The position numbers and the translations under genes are program-made. Below the pieces are notes generated by a model, which saw nothing but the letters and a program-made list of their open reading frames with translations, made no database searches and had not been told where the DNA came from. From Mycobacterium sp. D16Q13 (GTDB lineage: Bacteria > Actinomycetota > Actinomycetes > Mycobacteriales > Mycobacteriaceae): a stretch of DNA of 64,000 nucleotides. The DNA is taken from assembly GCF_002013375.1 (NCBI RefSeq), contig NZ_MAEW01000003.1, forward strand, positions 496,001 through 560,000, written 5' to 3'. Positions 1 to 8,866 of this stretch are shown here, piece after piece. How positions within the stretch are numbered: the stretch's first letter is position 1; each line of letters starts with the position of its first letter.

Positions 1-1
1 G

Positions 2-511
2 TGCACGGCATGGGCCGAACACGGTTGGCTGGCGATACGTTTCGACATGCCGTTCCGGCGCAACCGGCCAAGCGGTCCCCCCTCGGCCTCGTCAGCCGAC
101 AAGGACCGCGCGGGCATTGCCGAGGTGATCAACAAGGCCCGCACCCTGGTGGATGGCCCGCTGTTGGCCGGCGGTCATTCCTACGGCGGACGTCAAACCT
201 CGATGCTCGTGGCGGAAAAGGGGCCGATCATCGACGTTCTCACCGTGTTCTCCTACCCGCTACATCCACCCGGCAAGCCCGACCGGCTGCGCACGGAGCA
301 TCTGCCCGGCATCCAGGTTCCCACGGTGTTCACCCACGGCACCTCGGATGCGTTCGGCACCATCGCGGAACTTACGGAGGCATCGGTTCTGATACCGGGC
401 GGCGCGACAATCGTGGAGATCACCGGCGCGCGTCATGACCTGGGGTCCAAGACAATCAATGTCCCCGAGCTCGCCATCGACGCCGCGCTGGCGGCCCTGA
501 AAGCGAACTAA
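2..511 (+). CDS. alpha/beta hydrolase (KANL3/Tex30-like), 5'-truncated
   Basis: The reading frame is open from the left edge, so only the C-terminal part (about 169 residues) is visible and the true start lies outside the window. It carries a serine-hydrolase nucleophile elbow GGHSYGGR, a later THGTSDAFGT stretch that fits the acid strand, and a GARHDLG stretch that fits the catalytic histidine. This order is typical of the dienelactone-hydrolase/Tex30 type alpha/beta hydrolases. The substrate cannot be told. It ends 6 nt before the convergent TetR gene. Confidence 0.75.
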   Translation, partial: CTAWAEHGWLAIRFDMPFRRNRPSGPPSASSADKDRAGIAEVINKARTLVDGPLLAGGHSYGGRQTSMLVAEKGPIIDVLTVFSYPLHPPGKPDRLRTEHLPGIQVPTVFTHGTSDAFGTIAELTEASVLIPGGATIVEITGARHDLGSKTINVPELAIDAALAALKAN

Positions 512-517
512 CAGGAC

Positions 518-1147
518 CTAACGCTCGTCCACCGCGCGCCAGTCGCGCATCAACAACTGGGCCGCCCGACGCAGATCGGACTCCGCCTGCGCCACGGTGA
601 GACCGCCGTTGAGACACACCTGAATACAGCCAAACCACTGGTGCACCAGCAGTCGGATCACGGCCTCGTCCTCATCGGTCGGGTCCGAAAGACCGGCGAC
701 CTCGGATATCAGCTCATGGAACCGCTTCTCGACCTGCATCAGATCGGGCACCTCGGCCAGTGACGCCGAGTTCGAGGACCTGATCATCGCGATCGCCAGC
801 ATGCGGCGCCGTGTCAATCCGCGCAGTGCCCGTACCAGCGCTTCGCCCACCCGGTCGGCCGCGGTTTCCTCCCCATCGGGAGACAACGGGATGCGGCCCA
901 CAAGTCGCTCCGACTCACGCACCAAAGCCGAGACGAACAGATGACGCTTCGTCGGGAAATATCGGTACAACGTGCCGATGGCGACGTTGGCGTGTTTGGC
1001 GACATCGTGCATCTGGACGTGATCGAGCTCGCGCGTCATGGCGAGTTCCTCGGCCGCATCGAGCATGCGCTTGTACTGCTCATGTTGGCGCCTGGTCGAT
1101 GGCACGGCGGCTGGCCGCACCGGTGACGCTTCAACCATGGCGCTCAC
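518..1147 (-). CDS. TetR/AcrR family regulator, KstR-like
   Basis: A 209-aa one-component repressor candidate with an N-terminal TetR helix-turn-helix at about residues 25-70 and a C-terminal ligand-binding domain. The recognition helix region (GTLYRYFPTKRHLFVSAL) is close to that of the mycobacterial cholesterol-catabolism repressor KstR, but the C-terminal half differs, so I do not call it kstR. The GTG start is preceded by AGGTG at a suitable distance. A KstR-type box lies about 35 nt upstream (1180-1193), which suggests autoregulation and overlap with a lipid or sterol regulon. The neighbouring hydrolase is convergent, so its regulated target is not obvious. Confidence 0.85.
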   Translation of the reverse strand: MSAMVEASPVRPAAVPSTRRQHEQYKRMLDAAEELAMTRELDHVQMHDVAKHANVAIGTLYRYFPTKRHLFVSALVRESERLVGRIPLSPDGEETAADRVGEALVRALRGLTRRRMLAIAMIRSSNSASLAEVPDLMQVEKRFHELISEVAGLSDPTDEDEAVIRLLVHQWFGCIQVCLNGGLTVAQAESDLRRAAQLLMRDWRAVDER

Positions 1148-1179
1148 GATCTATTCACCTGCATAAATAACCCCGAAAC

Positions 1180-1193
1180 TGGAACCTGTTCTA
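1180..1193. promoter_or_regulatory. KstR-type operator-like box upstream of the TetR gene
   Basis: The 14 bp TGGAACCTGTTCTA fit the published KstR consensus TnnAACnnGTTnnA at every fixed position. The box is an imperfect palindrome with one mismatch between arms. It lies 33 nt before the TetR start codon, where a repressor could block its own promoter. Binding is inference from the motif match and from the KstR-like recognition helix of the encoded regulator. Confidence 0.55.
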
Positions 1194-1244
1194 AATAAGG
1201 TAGCACTACCGTAAGCCAGCGCACTGCGAATTCGCGGTCCTGGT

Positions 1245-2774
1245 TTAGTTCCCGGCGCTCGGCGTTCCCGCCAGCATCGCCAGCAGCAGTTCAGCGCGCA
1301 CCCTCGCGATATCGAGGTCGCAGGCCAGCAGTGACTGCACGGTTTCGATGCGTTTGCGCAGCGTATGGCGGTGGACGCCGACGGCGGCGGCCGCGGATTC
1401 CCAATGGCCGTTCGCCTCCAGATAGGCCCGCAAGGACGCCATCAGTTCGGTGCTGTGGGTGACGTCATGCTCGGCGACGGGCGCCAGGGTCGCGTTCGCG
1501 ACGGCGACCAGTACCTCACGACTCGCACCGAAGGACAACAGTGCGCTACCCGCCAACGAGGTGAACTCCAGCGGCGCCCCGCCGCGTTCGGACACCGACG
1601 CTGCGAGCTTCGCATTCTGTGCCGCATCGCCCAGCCGCCCCACCGGATGCGCCCCGCTCAACCCCGCCCGCAGACCCTTCCTGGTGCGCCCGTCCACCTC
1701 CGCGAACAACTGTCGGGCAAATTCAGCAGTTTCCGACCCCGGAATCACGACGGTGAGCTGGGACTCGGAGGTATGCGCGAAGACCGGGTGGCCCGCGGAC
1801 TCCATGGCCCGGTTGACTACGGGCTGCACCCGCCGCAGCGCCACCGGGGATTCCGCATCCACCACCAACACCCGGATCCGCCCACGCCCGTCGGCAGCTT
1901 GTGCGAGTTGCGCCCACACCGAGTCCAGGTTCCGTGCATCGCCGAGCAGCAGCCCCAAGGCCTGCCCGTTCAACTGGCGCTGTGCGTCCTGCAGCCGCGA
2001 CGGCTTATCAAAATCCAGGGCCAACAAGGAGTTTGCATGCCCCAGTAACACCTGGTCCACGAAGCTCAACGGCGTCTTGCTGACAACAGCCAACACCCCG
2101 TACGACGTACCCCCCACGCCGATCGTCTGTTGCGCGACCGCGATTCCCGGATCCAGTTGTTGCGCACCGGCCGACGCGCCCGGCGTCACCGCACCCCGGA
2201 CCAGATTGATCGTCGCGACATCCAGATTGCGCGGATGGCTCGCGATCACCGTGCCGCCCGAGTCCAACACCACAACACTGGCCCGCAGCGACCGTCCAAG
2301 TTCCGCGGTGACCGCCTGCACACCACCATTGACAATCGCTCGGGTAATCCGGGGCTGAGCCCGCGACGCACGCAGCACCGCGTCGTACTCCAGTTCGGCG
2401 ATGCGGGTGCTCACCGCCTTGACCACCGCGGCAAACGGGGTGCGCAGCGGCACCTCGATCAGCGGCATACCCAGCTCGTCGGCGGCCGTCACCAATTCCG
2501 GTGGCACCTCATCGAACGTCAGTCCGGTACCGAATCCCAATGCGGCGACACCATTCTCGTCGAGCACCCGTAGGTAGCGCAGCCGCTCGCGGGTGCTCGC
2601 GGGTAGACCAATCCCTGTGGTGAGCACCAACTCTCCACCGGATAGCCACTGCGCGGGGTCGGCGAGCTCTGTGGTGAGCGCCAGATTGATCTCGCGCCCC
2701 AGACCCTCGGCGCCGCCCTTAAGGGTGAGTTTCAGGTCCTGCTGATCCATCACCCACCGCACCGGAACACTCAC
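1245..2774 (-). CDS. PucR family transcriptional regulator
   Basis: A 509-aa activator/repressor candidate with the PucR layout. Residues about 1-125 form the PucR N-terminal domain (WLSGGELVLTTG motif), the middle is a GGDEF-like/PucR linker, and the C-terminus has the HTH_30 DNA-binding domain with AAAAVGVHRHTLRKRIE. PucR-type regulators of actinobacteria commonly control adjacent nitrogen-compound catabolic genes. This gene is divergent from the aldehyde dehydrogenase/amine oxidase/gab genes and is their likely regulator (inference). The GTG start at 2774 is kept because the N-terminal domain needs it; an in-frame ATG at 2750 is the alternative. Confidence 0.88.
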   Translation of the reverse strand: MSVPVRWVMDQQDLKLTLKGGAEGLGREINLALTTELADPAQWLSGGELVLTTGIGLPASTRERLRYLRVLDENGVAALGFGTGLTFDEVPPELVTAADELGMPLIEVPLRTPFAAVVKAVSTRIAELEYDAVLRASRAQPRITRAIVNGGVQAVTAELGRSLRASVVVLDSGGTVIASHPRNLDVATINLVRGAVTPGASAGAQQLDPGIAVAQQTIGVGGTSYGVLAVVSKTPLSFVDQVLLGHANSLLALDFDKPSRLQDAQRQLNGQALGLLLGDARNLDSVWAQLAQAADGRGRIRVLVVDAESPVALRRVQPVVNRAMESAGHPVFAHTSESQLTVVIPGSETAEFARQLFAEVDGRTRKGLRAGLSGAHPVGRLGDAAQNAKLAASVSERGGAPLEFTSLAGSALLSFGASREVLVAVANATLAPVAEHDVTHSTELMASLRAYLEANGHWESAAAAVGVHRHTLRKRIETVQSLLACDLDIARVRAELLLAMLAGTPSAGN

Positions 2775-2920
2775 CTCACGGGACTGTACAGAATGGTGAA
2801 AAATACCGCGAAGATTCCCGGAATTGTCGGATGATCAGGCATGTGTCTCAGCGCACACTGGTTGTCTGCGTGCTTTCTTGACGTGCTTAGACGGATTCCC
2901 TCGACGGATGGACGTGCGAT
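2775..2920. promoter_or_regulatory. divergent promoter region of pucR and the amine/GABA operon
   Basis: The 146-bp region separates the divergent PucR gene and the catabolic genes and must hold both promoters. A TTGACG hexamer at 2878-2883 is a possible -35 element, but I see no convincing -10 at the right distance. The heptamer CGTGCTT occurs twice as a direct repeat with a 13-bp period (2869-2875 and 2882-2888), a possible activator site. No stronger claim is supported. Confidence 0.35.
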
Positions 2921-4357
2921 ATGCCGGACTCAGTACTCCAGAACTACATCGACGGCCAGTTTGTCGATTCTTTGTCCCTGAAAACCTCCGAGCCCATCGA
3001 CCTGATCAGCCCAGTCGACGAATCGTTGGTGGGCCGCGCCCCGGTGTCCAACGCCGACGACGTGAATGCGGCGGTGGCCGCCGCCGAACGCGCCTTCGCC
3101 TCCTGGGGTAAGTCCACGCCGAGCGTCCGGCAGCAGGCGCTGCTCAAACTCGCCGATGCCATTGAGGCACACATCGACGAGATCGTCGACGCCCAGTGCC
3201 GCAACACCGGGCAGCCGAAAGCCGTCATCGCCGCCGAAGAGGTGACCGTGAGCGCCGACCAGCTCCGGTTCTTCGCCGGTGCGGCACGACTCGTCGAGGG
3301 CAAATCGGCCGGCGAGTACATGGAGGGGTTCACCTCCTACGTTCGGCGCGAGCCCATTGGCGTCGTCGGGCAGGTGACACCGTGGAACTACCCGTTCATG
3401 ATGGCGATCTGGAAGATCGGCCCCGCGCTGGCGGCCGGAAACACCATCGTCCTCAAGCCCAGCGACACCACACCGGAAAGCACACTGGTGCTGGCCCGTT
3501 TGACGAAGGGCATCCTGCCCGACGGCGTCTTCAACGTCGTGCTGGGCACCGCTGCCACCGGCTCCGAATTGGTGAGTCACCCCGCCATTGGCCTGGTGTC
3601 GATCACGGGCTCGGTGCGGGCCGGTATCGCAGTCGCCGCCTCGGCGGCCGAACAGCTCAAACGCAGCCACCTCGAACTCGGCGGTAAGGCACCGGTTGTG
3701 GTGTTCGGCGACGTTGATATCGACAAGGCCGCCACCGGGATCGCGCAAGCCGCCTTCTTCAACGCCGGCCAGGACTGCACGGCTGCTACCCGGGTGATCG
3801 TGCACCAGTCGATCCATGACAAGTTCGTCAGCGCCCTCAACTCCGCGGCACAGACCTTGCGGCCGGGCCTGCCCGATGACGCTGACAGCTTCTACGGGCC
3901 GATGAACAACATCAACCACTTCACCGCGGTCACCAAGAAACTCGAGAACTTGCCCGCACACGCGACGGTCGTGACCGGCGGAAAACGTTGGGGCGACAAG
4001 GGCTTCTTCATCGAGCCCACCATCGTCACCGGTGTGCGGCAGGACGATTCAATCGTCCAGGAGGAGACTTTTGGACCCATCTTGACGGTCCAATCCTTCG
4101 ACGACGCGGACGAGGCCGTCCGTCTGGCCAATGGAGTGCGTTACGCACTGGCCTCCAGTGTCTGGACCAAGGACCACGAGACCGCCGAAAAGTTCACTCG
4201 CGAACTCGACTTCGGTTGCGTATGGGTCAATTGTCATATCCCACTGGTTGCCGAGATGCCGCACGGCGGGTTCAAATACTCCGGGTACGGCAAGGACCTG
4301 TCGGCCTACGGGGTGGAGGACTACACCCGGATCAAGCACGTGATGAGCGCGCACTAG
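2921..4357 (+). CDS. gamma-aminobutyraldehyde dehydrogenase-like aldehyde dehydrogenase
   Basis: A 478-aa NAD(P)-dependent aldehyde dehydrogenase. It shows the VTPWNYPFMM cofactor region, HLELGGKAPVVVF with the general-base Glu, catalytic Cys286 in NAGQDCTAATR, and the QEETFGPI signature. The NAGQDC and ELGGKAPV combination is typical of 4-aminobutanal (PatD/YdcW type) and betaine-aldehyde dehydrogenases. The next gene is a copper amine oxidase that would release an aminoaldehyde from a diamine, so the likely reaction is 4-aminobutanal to GABA. It ends 2 nt before the amine oxidase start. Family is certain; substrate is inferred from context. Confidence 0.85.
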   Translation: MPDSVLQNYIDGQFVDSLSLKTSEPIDLISPVDESLVGRAPVSNADDVNAAVAAAERAFASWGKSTPSVRQQALLKLADAIEAHIDEIVDAQCRNTGQPKAVIAAEEVTVSADQLRFFAGAARLVEGKSAGEYMEGFTSYVRREPIGVVGQVTPWNYPFMMAIWKIGPALAAGNTIVLKPSDTTPESTLVLARLTKGILPDGVFNVVLGTAATGSELVSHPAIGLVSITGSVRAGIAVAASAAEQLKRSHLELGGKAPVVVFGDVDIDKAATGIAQAAFFNAGQDCTAATRVIVHQSIHDKFVSALNSAAQTLRPGLPDDADSFYGPMNNINHFTAVTKKLENLPAHATVVTGGKRWGDKGFFIEPTIVTGVRQDDSIVQEETFGPILTVQSFDDADEAVRLANGVRYALASSVWTKDHETAEKFTRELDFGCVWVNCHIPLVAEMPHGGFKYSGYGKDLSAYGVEDYTRIKHVMSAH

Positions 4358-4359
4358 AC

Positions 4360-6303
4360 ATGGCAACCGACACGTTCCATCCTCTTGATCCTCTGACCGC
4401 GGATGAATTCACCGCGACAGCCAAACTTCTGGCGCAAGCGCACGGCGTCGGGAGCGGCTGGCGGTATACGTCCATCGAGCTGTCCGAGCCCTCCAAGGCC
4501 GAGATCGCCGCATTCGACAGCAACGGCGCACGGCCCGAGCGCCGGGTACTCGCCACGTGTCTGGACACCCAACGGAACGCCACCTACAAGGCTGTCGTCT
4601 CGCTGACCGCCGGTGAAGTGCAGTCCTGGGATCACATTCCCGGAGTGCAACCCAACTTCACGGTCGACGAGTGGGAAGAGGCCGACGCCGCCCTGAGGCG
4701 CCATCCGGAGGTCATCGCCGCCCTGGCCACCCGCGGAATCACCGACATGGACCTGGTGTTCATGGATACCTGGACCTACGGCGACGCGGTCATGCCCGAG
4801 AAGTACAAGGGCCGGCGCCTCGGATGGTCGGACACCTGGGTGCGTTCCACCGAAGGCGCCAATCCGTACGCGGGCCCTGTCAACGGATTCCACTGCATCA
4901 TCGACATGAACAGCATGGAGCTGCTGGAGATCGAGGACACGTTCACCGTCCCGCGGCCCGAGATGATGGGCGAGTACGTGCCCCGGCACGTTCCGGAACG
5001 CTTGCGCCGGCAGAGCACCCGAGAGTCGCTGCAACCACTGCATATCACCCAGCCCGACGGTCCTTCCTTCACCATCGAAGGCAATAAACTCGAGTGGCAG
5101 AACTGGTCATTGCGAGTTGGCTTCAACTATCGCGAGGGCATGACACTGCATGCCGTGACGTATAACGACAACGGCCGGGTGCGATCAGTGGCCAACCGCA
5201 TGTCCTTCGCCGAGATGATGGTGCCCTACCGGGATCACTGCGAAGATCACTACCGAAGAACAGCTTTCGATATCGGCGAGTGGGGCATCGGCTTCATGAC
5301 CACCTCACTGGAACTTGGTTGCGACTGCCTCGGCGAGATCCGTTACCTCGATGCCGTGCTGCATAACAGCAAGGGCGAGCCGTACACCATCAAGAACGCG
5401 ATCTGCATTCACGAAGAAGACAATGCCGTCCTGTGGAAGCACGTCGATCACGACCACGGTGCCGAGGTACGCCGGATGCGCCGGCTCACGGTGTCCTTCC
5501 ACGTCACCGTCGCCAACTACGAATACCTCACGTACTGGCGGTTCTATCAGGACGGAAATATCGAATGTGAGGTCCGTGCAACGGGAATCATGGTGGTGAG
5601 CAACTTCGCCGAGGGCGCCGCACACCCACACGGAACCCTGGTCGACAACCGGACCTACGCGCCGTACCACCAACATTTCCTTGTCGCGAGACTGGACCTG
5701 GACGTCGACGGCACCGAGAACACTGTGTACGCCACCGAGACCGAGATCGAGCCGGTTGGCCCCAACAACCCGTACGGGCTGTCTCTGCGGCAGCGCAACA
5801 CCCCATTGCGCACCGAATCGGAAGGCAAACAGGACTTCTGCTGGCAGACGCAGCGCGCCTGGAAGGTGGTCAACGACAACACCCGCAACGGCATCGGCAC
5901 CGCACCGGCCTACAAATTGGTACCTGGTGCTGCCATCCCGGCGATGTTCGACCCGTCCTCACCGGTGCTGGCGCGCTGCCGCGCCATCGAGCACACCCTC
6001 TGGGTGACCCCCAACTCACCCGAGGAGCGCTGGCCCGCAGGAGAATTCGTTACACAGAGCAAGGAAGACCATGGTCTGCCTTCCTGGACTGAGCACAACC
6101 GCTCCATCGAGAACACCGACGTGGTGCTCTGGTATGTGTTCGGCATTCACCACATCACCCGCCCCGAAGACTGGCCGATCATGCCCGTCGACACCGTGAA
6201 TTTCTGGCTCAAACCGGTCGGATTCTTCGACCGCAACCCCTCGCTCGACGTCGCACCCACCCCGCCGAAGAGCTGTCACACATCCGGACACCAGGAGGCT
6301 TAG
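4360..6303 (+). CDS. copper-containing primary amine oxidase (TPQ type)
   Basis: A 647-aa enzyme that oxidises primary amines to aldehydes, releasing ammonia and H2O2. The topaquinone precursor is Tyr387 in VANYEYLTYW, the catalytic base is Asp304 in FDIGEWGIG, and the copper ligands are His437 and His439 (YHQHF) and His598 (GIHHITRPEDW). SLELGCDCLG and EDWPIMPVDTV are further family hallmarks. Length and motif spacing fit Arthrobacter phenethylamine/histamine oxidases of about 640 aa. The ATG at 4360 was chosen because it lies 2 nt after the dehydrogenase stop; the frame is open much further upstream but only inside that gene. Substrate is unknown; a diamine such as putrescine fits the neighbours. 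Confidence 0.95.
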   Translation: MATDTFHPLDPLTADEFTATAKLLAQAHGVGSGWRYTSIELSEPSKAEIAAFDSNGARPERRVLATCLDTQRNATYKAVVSLTAGEVQSWDHIPGVQPNFTVDEWEEADAALRRHPEVIAALATRGITDMDLVFMDTWTYGDAVMPEKYKGRRLGWSDTWVRSTEGANPYAGPVNGFHCIIDMNSMELLEIEDTFTVPRPEMMGEYVPRHVPERLRRQSTRESLQPLHITQPDGPSFTIEGNKLEWQNWSLRVGFNYREGMTLHAVTYNDNGRVRSVANRMSFAEMMVPYRDHCEDHYRRTAFDIGEWGIGFMTTSLELGCDCLGEIRYLDAVLHNSKGEPYTIKNAICIHEEDNAVLWKHVDHDHGAEVRRMRRLTVSFHVTVANYEYLTYWRFYQDGNIECEVRATGIMVVSNFAEGAAHPHGTLVDNRTYAPYHQHFLVARLDLDVDGTENTVYATETEIEPVGPNNPYGLSLRQRNTPLRTESEGKQDFCWQTQRAWKVVNDNTRNGIGTAPAYKLVPGAAIPAMFDPSSPVLARCRAIEHTLWVTPNSPEERWPAGEFVTQSKEDHGLPSWTEHNRSIENTDVVLWYVFGIHHITRPEDWPIMPVDTVNFWLKPVGFFDRNPSLDVAPTPPKSCHTSGHQEA

Positions 6304-6305
6304 CC

Positions 6306-7196
6306 ATGAACACCGCCGCCAAGAGGATTGCCGTTGCATACCTGGCCACTCCGGGCGGCGATGACGCGCTAGCGGTGGGAGCGCAGATCGCACGCTCACT
6401 GGGCGCGCATCTCGATCTGTGCATGGTGCTCCCCCAGGACCGCCCTATCCTGGCGCCGCTCCCGCAGCAGGAGCGCCAGGACATATTGTCCGAGAATGCC
6501 ACTCACTGGCTGAACCATGCCGAAGCCACCATTCCCGACGACCTCACGGTCCAGACGCATATCAGCTTCCACGAGTCGATTGCCGAGGGACTCATCGCGC
6601 AGTGCGAGGCTCTGGGGGTCGAGGCAGTCGTGGTGGGTGGTTCAGGCGGCGGTCTGGTCGGCAGTCTCTCGCTGGGATCGGTAGTCAACGAGCTGGTGCA
6701 CTCCTCACCGATACCACTGGTGATCTCGCCGCGTGGTGCGCGCTATCAGAAGAACCTCCGCGTCCGCGAAGTCACCTGCGCCATGGGAACGCGGCCGGGC
6801 GCGCGCGTGCTGCTGGACACGGCGCTGCGGGCCTGCCAGCGCGCCGGCGCACCGCTGCGCCTGGTCTCACTGGTCTCGTTCGACCCGATCCCCGGGGGTG
6901 ACGACGATCAGTCGGCGCGCGAACGCGCCACCATTCATGCTCAGCAGTCCCTCGAAACCGCAAAACTGTTTCTGCCAAAAGATTTTCCGGTCACGTCAAT
7001 GGTCGCCGAGGGACCCACCGTCGAGGCTGCGGTGAACAAGCTCGACTGGCACGAGGGCGACATCATCATGGTCGGTTCAAGCCGCTTGGCACAGCCGCGA
7101 CGACTCTTCCTCGGTTCGACGGCCGCGAAGATGCTCCGCGTGCTGCAGGTCCCGATGGTTGTGATTCCCAAGGAAGAAGGGGGCGATAGTGACTGA
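6306..7196 (+). CDS. universal stress protein, tandem UspA domains
   Basis: A 296-aa cytoplasmic protein with two UspA domains, about residues 1-145 and 150-296. The C-terminal domain carries a G-2x-G-9x-G-S type nucleotide motif (VGSSRLAQPRRLFLGSTA), so ATP binding is likely. A strong AGGAGG ribosome site lies just before the ATG, and the gene starts 2 nt after the amine oxidase stop. It overlaps the permease gene by 8 nt, so it belongs to the operon. Usp genes are often seen beside transporters, where they may tune uptake, but the role here is unknown. Confidence 0.88.
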   Translation: MNTAAKRIAVAYLATPGGDDALAVGAQIARSLGAHLDLCMVLPQDRPILAPLPQQERQDILSENATHWLNHAEATIPDDLTVQTHISFHESIAEGLIAQCEALGVEAVVVGGSGGGLVGSLSLGSVVNELVHSSPIPLVISPRGARYQKNLRVREVTCAMGTRPGARVLLDTALRACQRAGAPLRLVSLVSFDPIPGGDDDQSARERATIHAQQSLETAKLFLPKDFPVTSMVAEGPTVEAAVNKLDWHEGDIIMVGSSRLAQPRRLFLGSTAAKMLRVLQVPMVVIPKEEGGDSD

Positions 7197-8730
7197 GGAC
7201 GTCGCTCACGCCGAGCTGGAGAATGCCGAGCGGTCCGAGGGACTTGTCTCAAAAGGCTTGGCGGCCGGACGCATCGGCACCTTTACCGGCGCCATCCTCG
7301 GTATCTCCACAGTGGCACCGGGATACACGCTCACGGCCAGCATCGGCCTGATTGTGGCCGCGGTCGGCCTCAAGATGCCGGCCATCCTGATCGCGGGGTT
7401 CATCCCGATGTTCCTCACCGCGTACGCCTACCGCGAGCTCAACTCGCGCGCGCCGGACTGCGGCGCCTCCTTCACCTGGTCCACCAAGGCATTCGGCCCG
7501 TACATCGGCTGGATGTGTGGCTGGGGCATGGTGATCGCCACCATCATCGTCTTGTCCAACCTGGCATCCATCGGTGTGCAATACGGATATCAGTTTCTGG
7601 GCGCCATCTTCCACAATCAGACGGTCGGCGACCTCGCCAGCAACAAGGCGGTCAACATCATCTCGACCGTCGCGCTGTTGGCCATCGCCACCTACATCTC
7701 CAGCCGCGGCATCACCACGAGCGAAAAGGTGCAGTACGTCCTCGTCGGGTTTCAGATGATCGTGCTGGTGATCTTCGCCGTCGTCGCCATCACGAAGGCG
7801 CCTGGCGCGGCCGGGCATCTCGACTTCGATCTGGACTGGTTCAACCCGCTGACGGGACTAACCCTGAGCGCCTTTGCCATTGGGCTCGTCGGCTCGATCT
7901 TCGCATTCTGGGGCTGGGACACCTGTCTGACACTCGGCGAAGAATGCAAGGACCCGACAAAGGTACCCGGCCGTGCCGGCCTGCTGTGCGTGCTGTCGAT
8001 CTTGCTGACCTACCTGCTGGTGGCTGTCGCCGTGATGATGTTCGCCGGTGTCGGCGACACCGATCTGGGCCTGGCCAATGAGGAGAACAAGGACAATGTC
8101 TTTGGCGCCCTCGCCAATCCGGTGCTAGGCAGCTGGTTCGGCCCGCTGCTGCTGTTGGCGATCTTCGCCTCAGCGGTGGCGAGCCTGCAGACCACTTCCC
8201 TGCCCGCCGCCCGCACCATGCTCGCCATGGGCACCTATGGCGCCTTCCCGAAGCAGTTCGCCAGTGTCAGCCCGCGATTCCTGACGCCGACCTTCAGTAC
8301 CGTGGTGGCCGGCGCGGTGACAGCCGTGTTCTACACCGTTGTCAGCCTGCTGTCCGATCGCACCCTGCTGGATACCATTGCGGCACTGGGCATCATGATC
8401 TGCTGGTACTACGGCATTACCGCTTTCGCCTGCGTGTGGTACTTCCGCACGGAGCTGTTCCAGAATGCCCACAACGTGGTGTACAAGTTCCTCTTTCCGC
8501 TGCTGGGCGGGCTCATGCTAGCTGCGGTGTTCGTCATCTCCGTGCGCGAAAGCATGGATCCGGAAAAGACGGGCAGCGGCGCCTCGATCGGCGGTATCGG
8601 CCTGGTGTTCTATCTGGGCTTCGGCATTCTGGCCTTCGGGGCGGTGCTCATGGTGATCATGCGCGTCAAGAGCCCGGACTTCTTCCTCGGGCGCACCCTG
8701 ACTCGCGACACCGCGCCGCTCGTGGAATAG
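7189..8730 (+). CDS. APC superfamily amino acid/amine permease
   Basis: A 513-aa integral membrane transporter with about twelve hydrophobic segments. The first segments contain the APC-type GTFTGAILGISTVAPGYT stretch, followed by the AYRELNSRAPDCGASF motif of the amino-acid/polyamine/organocation family. The GTG start overlaps the end of the Usp gene by 8 nt. Given the amine oxidase and gab genes around it, it probably imports GABA, putrescine or a related amine (inference). A 136-bp gap follows before gabT. Confidence 0.88.
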   Translation: MTEDVAHAELENAERSEGLVSKGLAAGRIGTFTGAILGISTVAPGYTLTASIGLIVAAVGLKMPAILIAGFIPMFLTAYAYRELNSRAPDCGASFTWSTKAFGPYIGWMCGWGMVIATIIVLSNLASIGVQYGYQFLGAIFHNQTVGDLASNKAVNIISTVALLAIATYISSRGITTSEKVQYVLVGFQMIVLVIFAVVAITKAPGAAGHLDFDLDWFNPLTGLTLSAFAIGLVGSIFAFWGWDTCLTLGEECKDPTKVPGRAGLLCVLSILLTYLLVAVAVMMFAGVGDTDLGLANEENKDNVFGALANPVLGSWFGPLLLLAIFASAVASLQTTSLPAARTMLAMGTYGAFPKQFASVSPRFLTPTFSTVVAGAVTAVFYTVVSLLSDRTLLDTIAALGIMICWYYGITAFACVWYFRTELFQNAHNVVYKFLFPLLGGLMLAAVFVISVRESMDPEKTGSGASIGGIGLVFYLGFGILAFGAVLMVIMRVKSPDFFLGRTLTRDTAPLVE

Positions 8731-8757
8731 CAGCCATGTGGTCCGCGCGAAGGGGGA

Positions 8758-8780
8758 ACGTACGCCAAAACGGCGTACGT
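8758..8780. promoter_or_regulatory. perfect 9-bp inverted repeat between permease and gabT
   Basis: ACGTACGCC (8758-8766) and GGCGTACGT (8772-8780) are exact reverse complements separated by AAAAC. This is either a symmetric protein-binding site or a short hairpin. A second symmetric element follows 12 bp later. It sits in the only long gap of the catabolic operon, so it may mark an internal promoter or an attenuation/processing point. Confidence 0.55.
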
Positions 8781-8792
8781 GTGGGCCTTCGG

Positions 8793-8807
8793 TGGACAAT
8801 CCGTCCA
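8793..8807. promoter_or_regulatory. second inverted repeat TGGAC-N5-GTCCA
   Basis: TGGAC and GTCCA are exact reverse complements with a 5-nt spacer, the same spacer length as the larger repeat at 8758-8780. It lies 59 nt upstream of the gabT start codon. A PucR operator is possible because that regulator is encoded at the cluster's other end, but I found no exact copy in the divergent promoter at 2775-2920. Confidence 0.4.
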
Positions 8808-8866
8808 TTCACAGAAACACACCGCAGCGGCAGACTGAGATCGCCGGATCGACGACAGGAAGCGCT

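Noticed and set aside
1450..2358. Long plus-strand open frame opposite the PucR gene
   Set aside because: It is a compositional shadow of G+C-rich coding DNA; the minus-strand frame has clear PucR domains and this one has no recognisable motif.
2824..3111. Short frame starting before the aldehyde dehydrogenase
   Set aside because: It overlaps the dehydrogenase in another frame, has no family match and no convincing ribosome site.
2930..3961. 343-codon minus-strand frame opposite the aldehyde dehydrogenase
   Set aside because: The dehydrogenase on the plus strand has all catalytic motifs; the antisense translation is rich in His, Arg, Gly and Val with no domain.
3988..4359. N-terminal extension of the amine oxidase
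   Set aside because: The extended frame lies entirely inside the dehydrogenase gene; the ATG at 4360 gives the normal family length.
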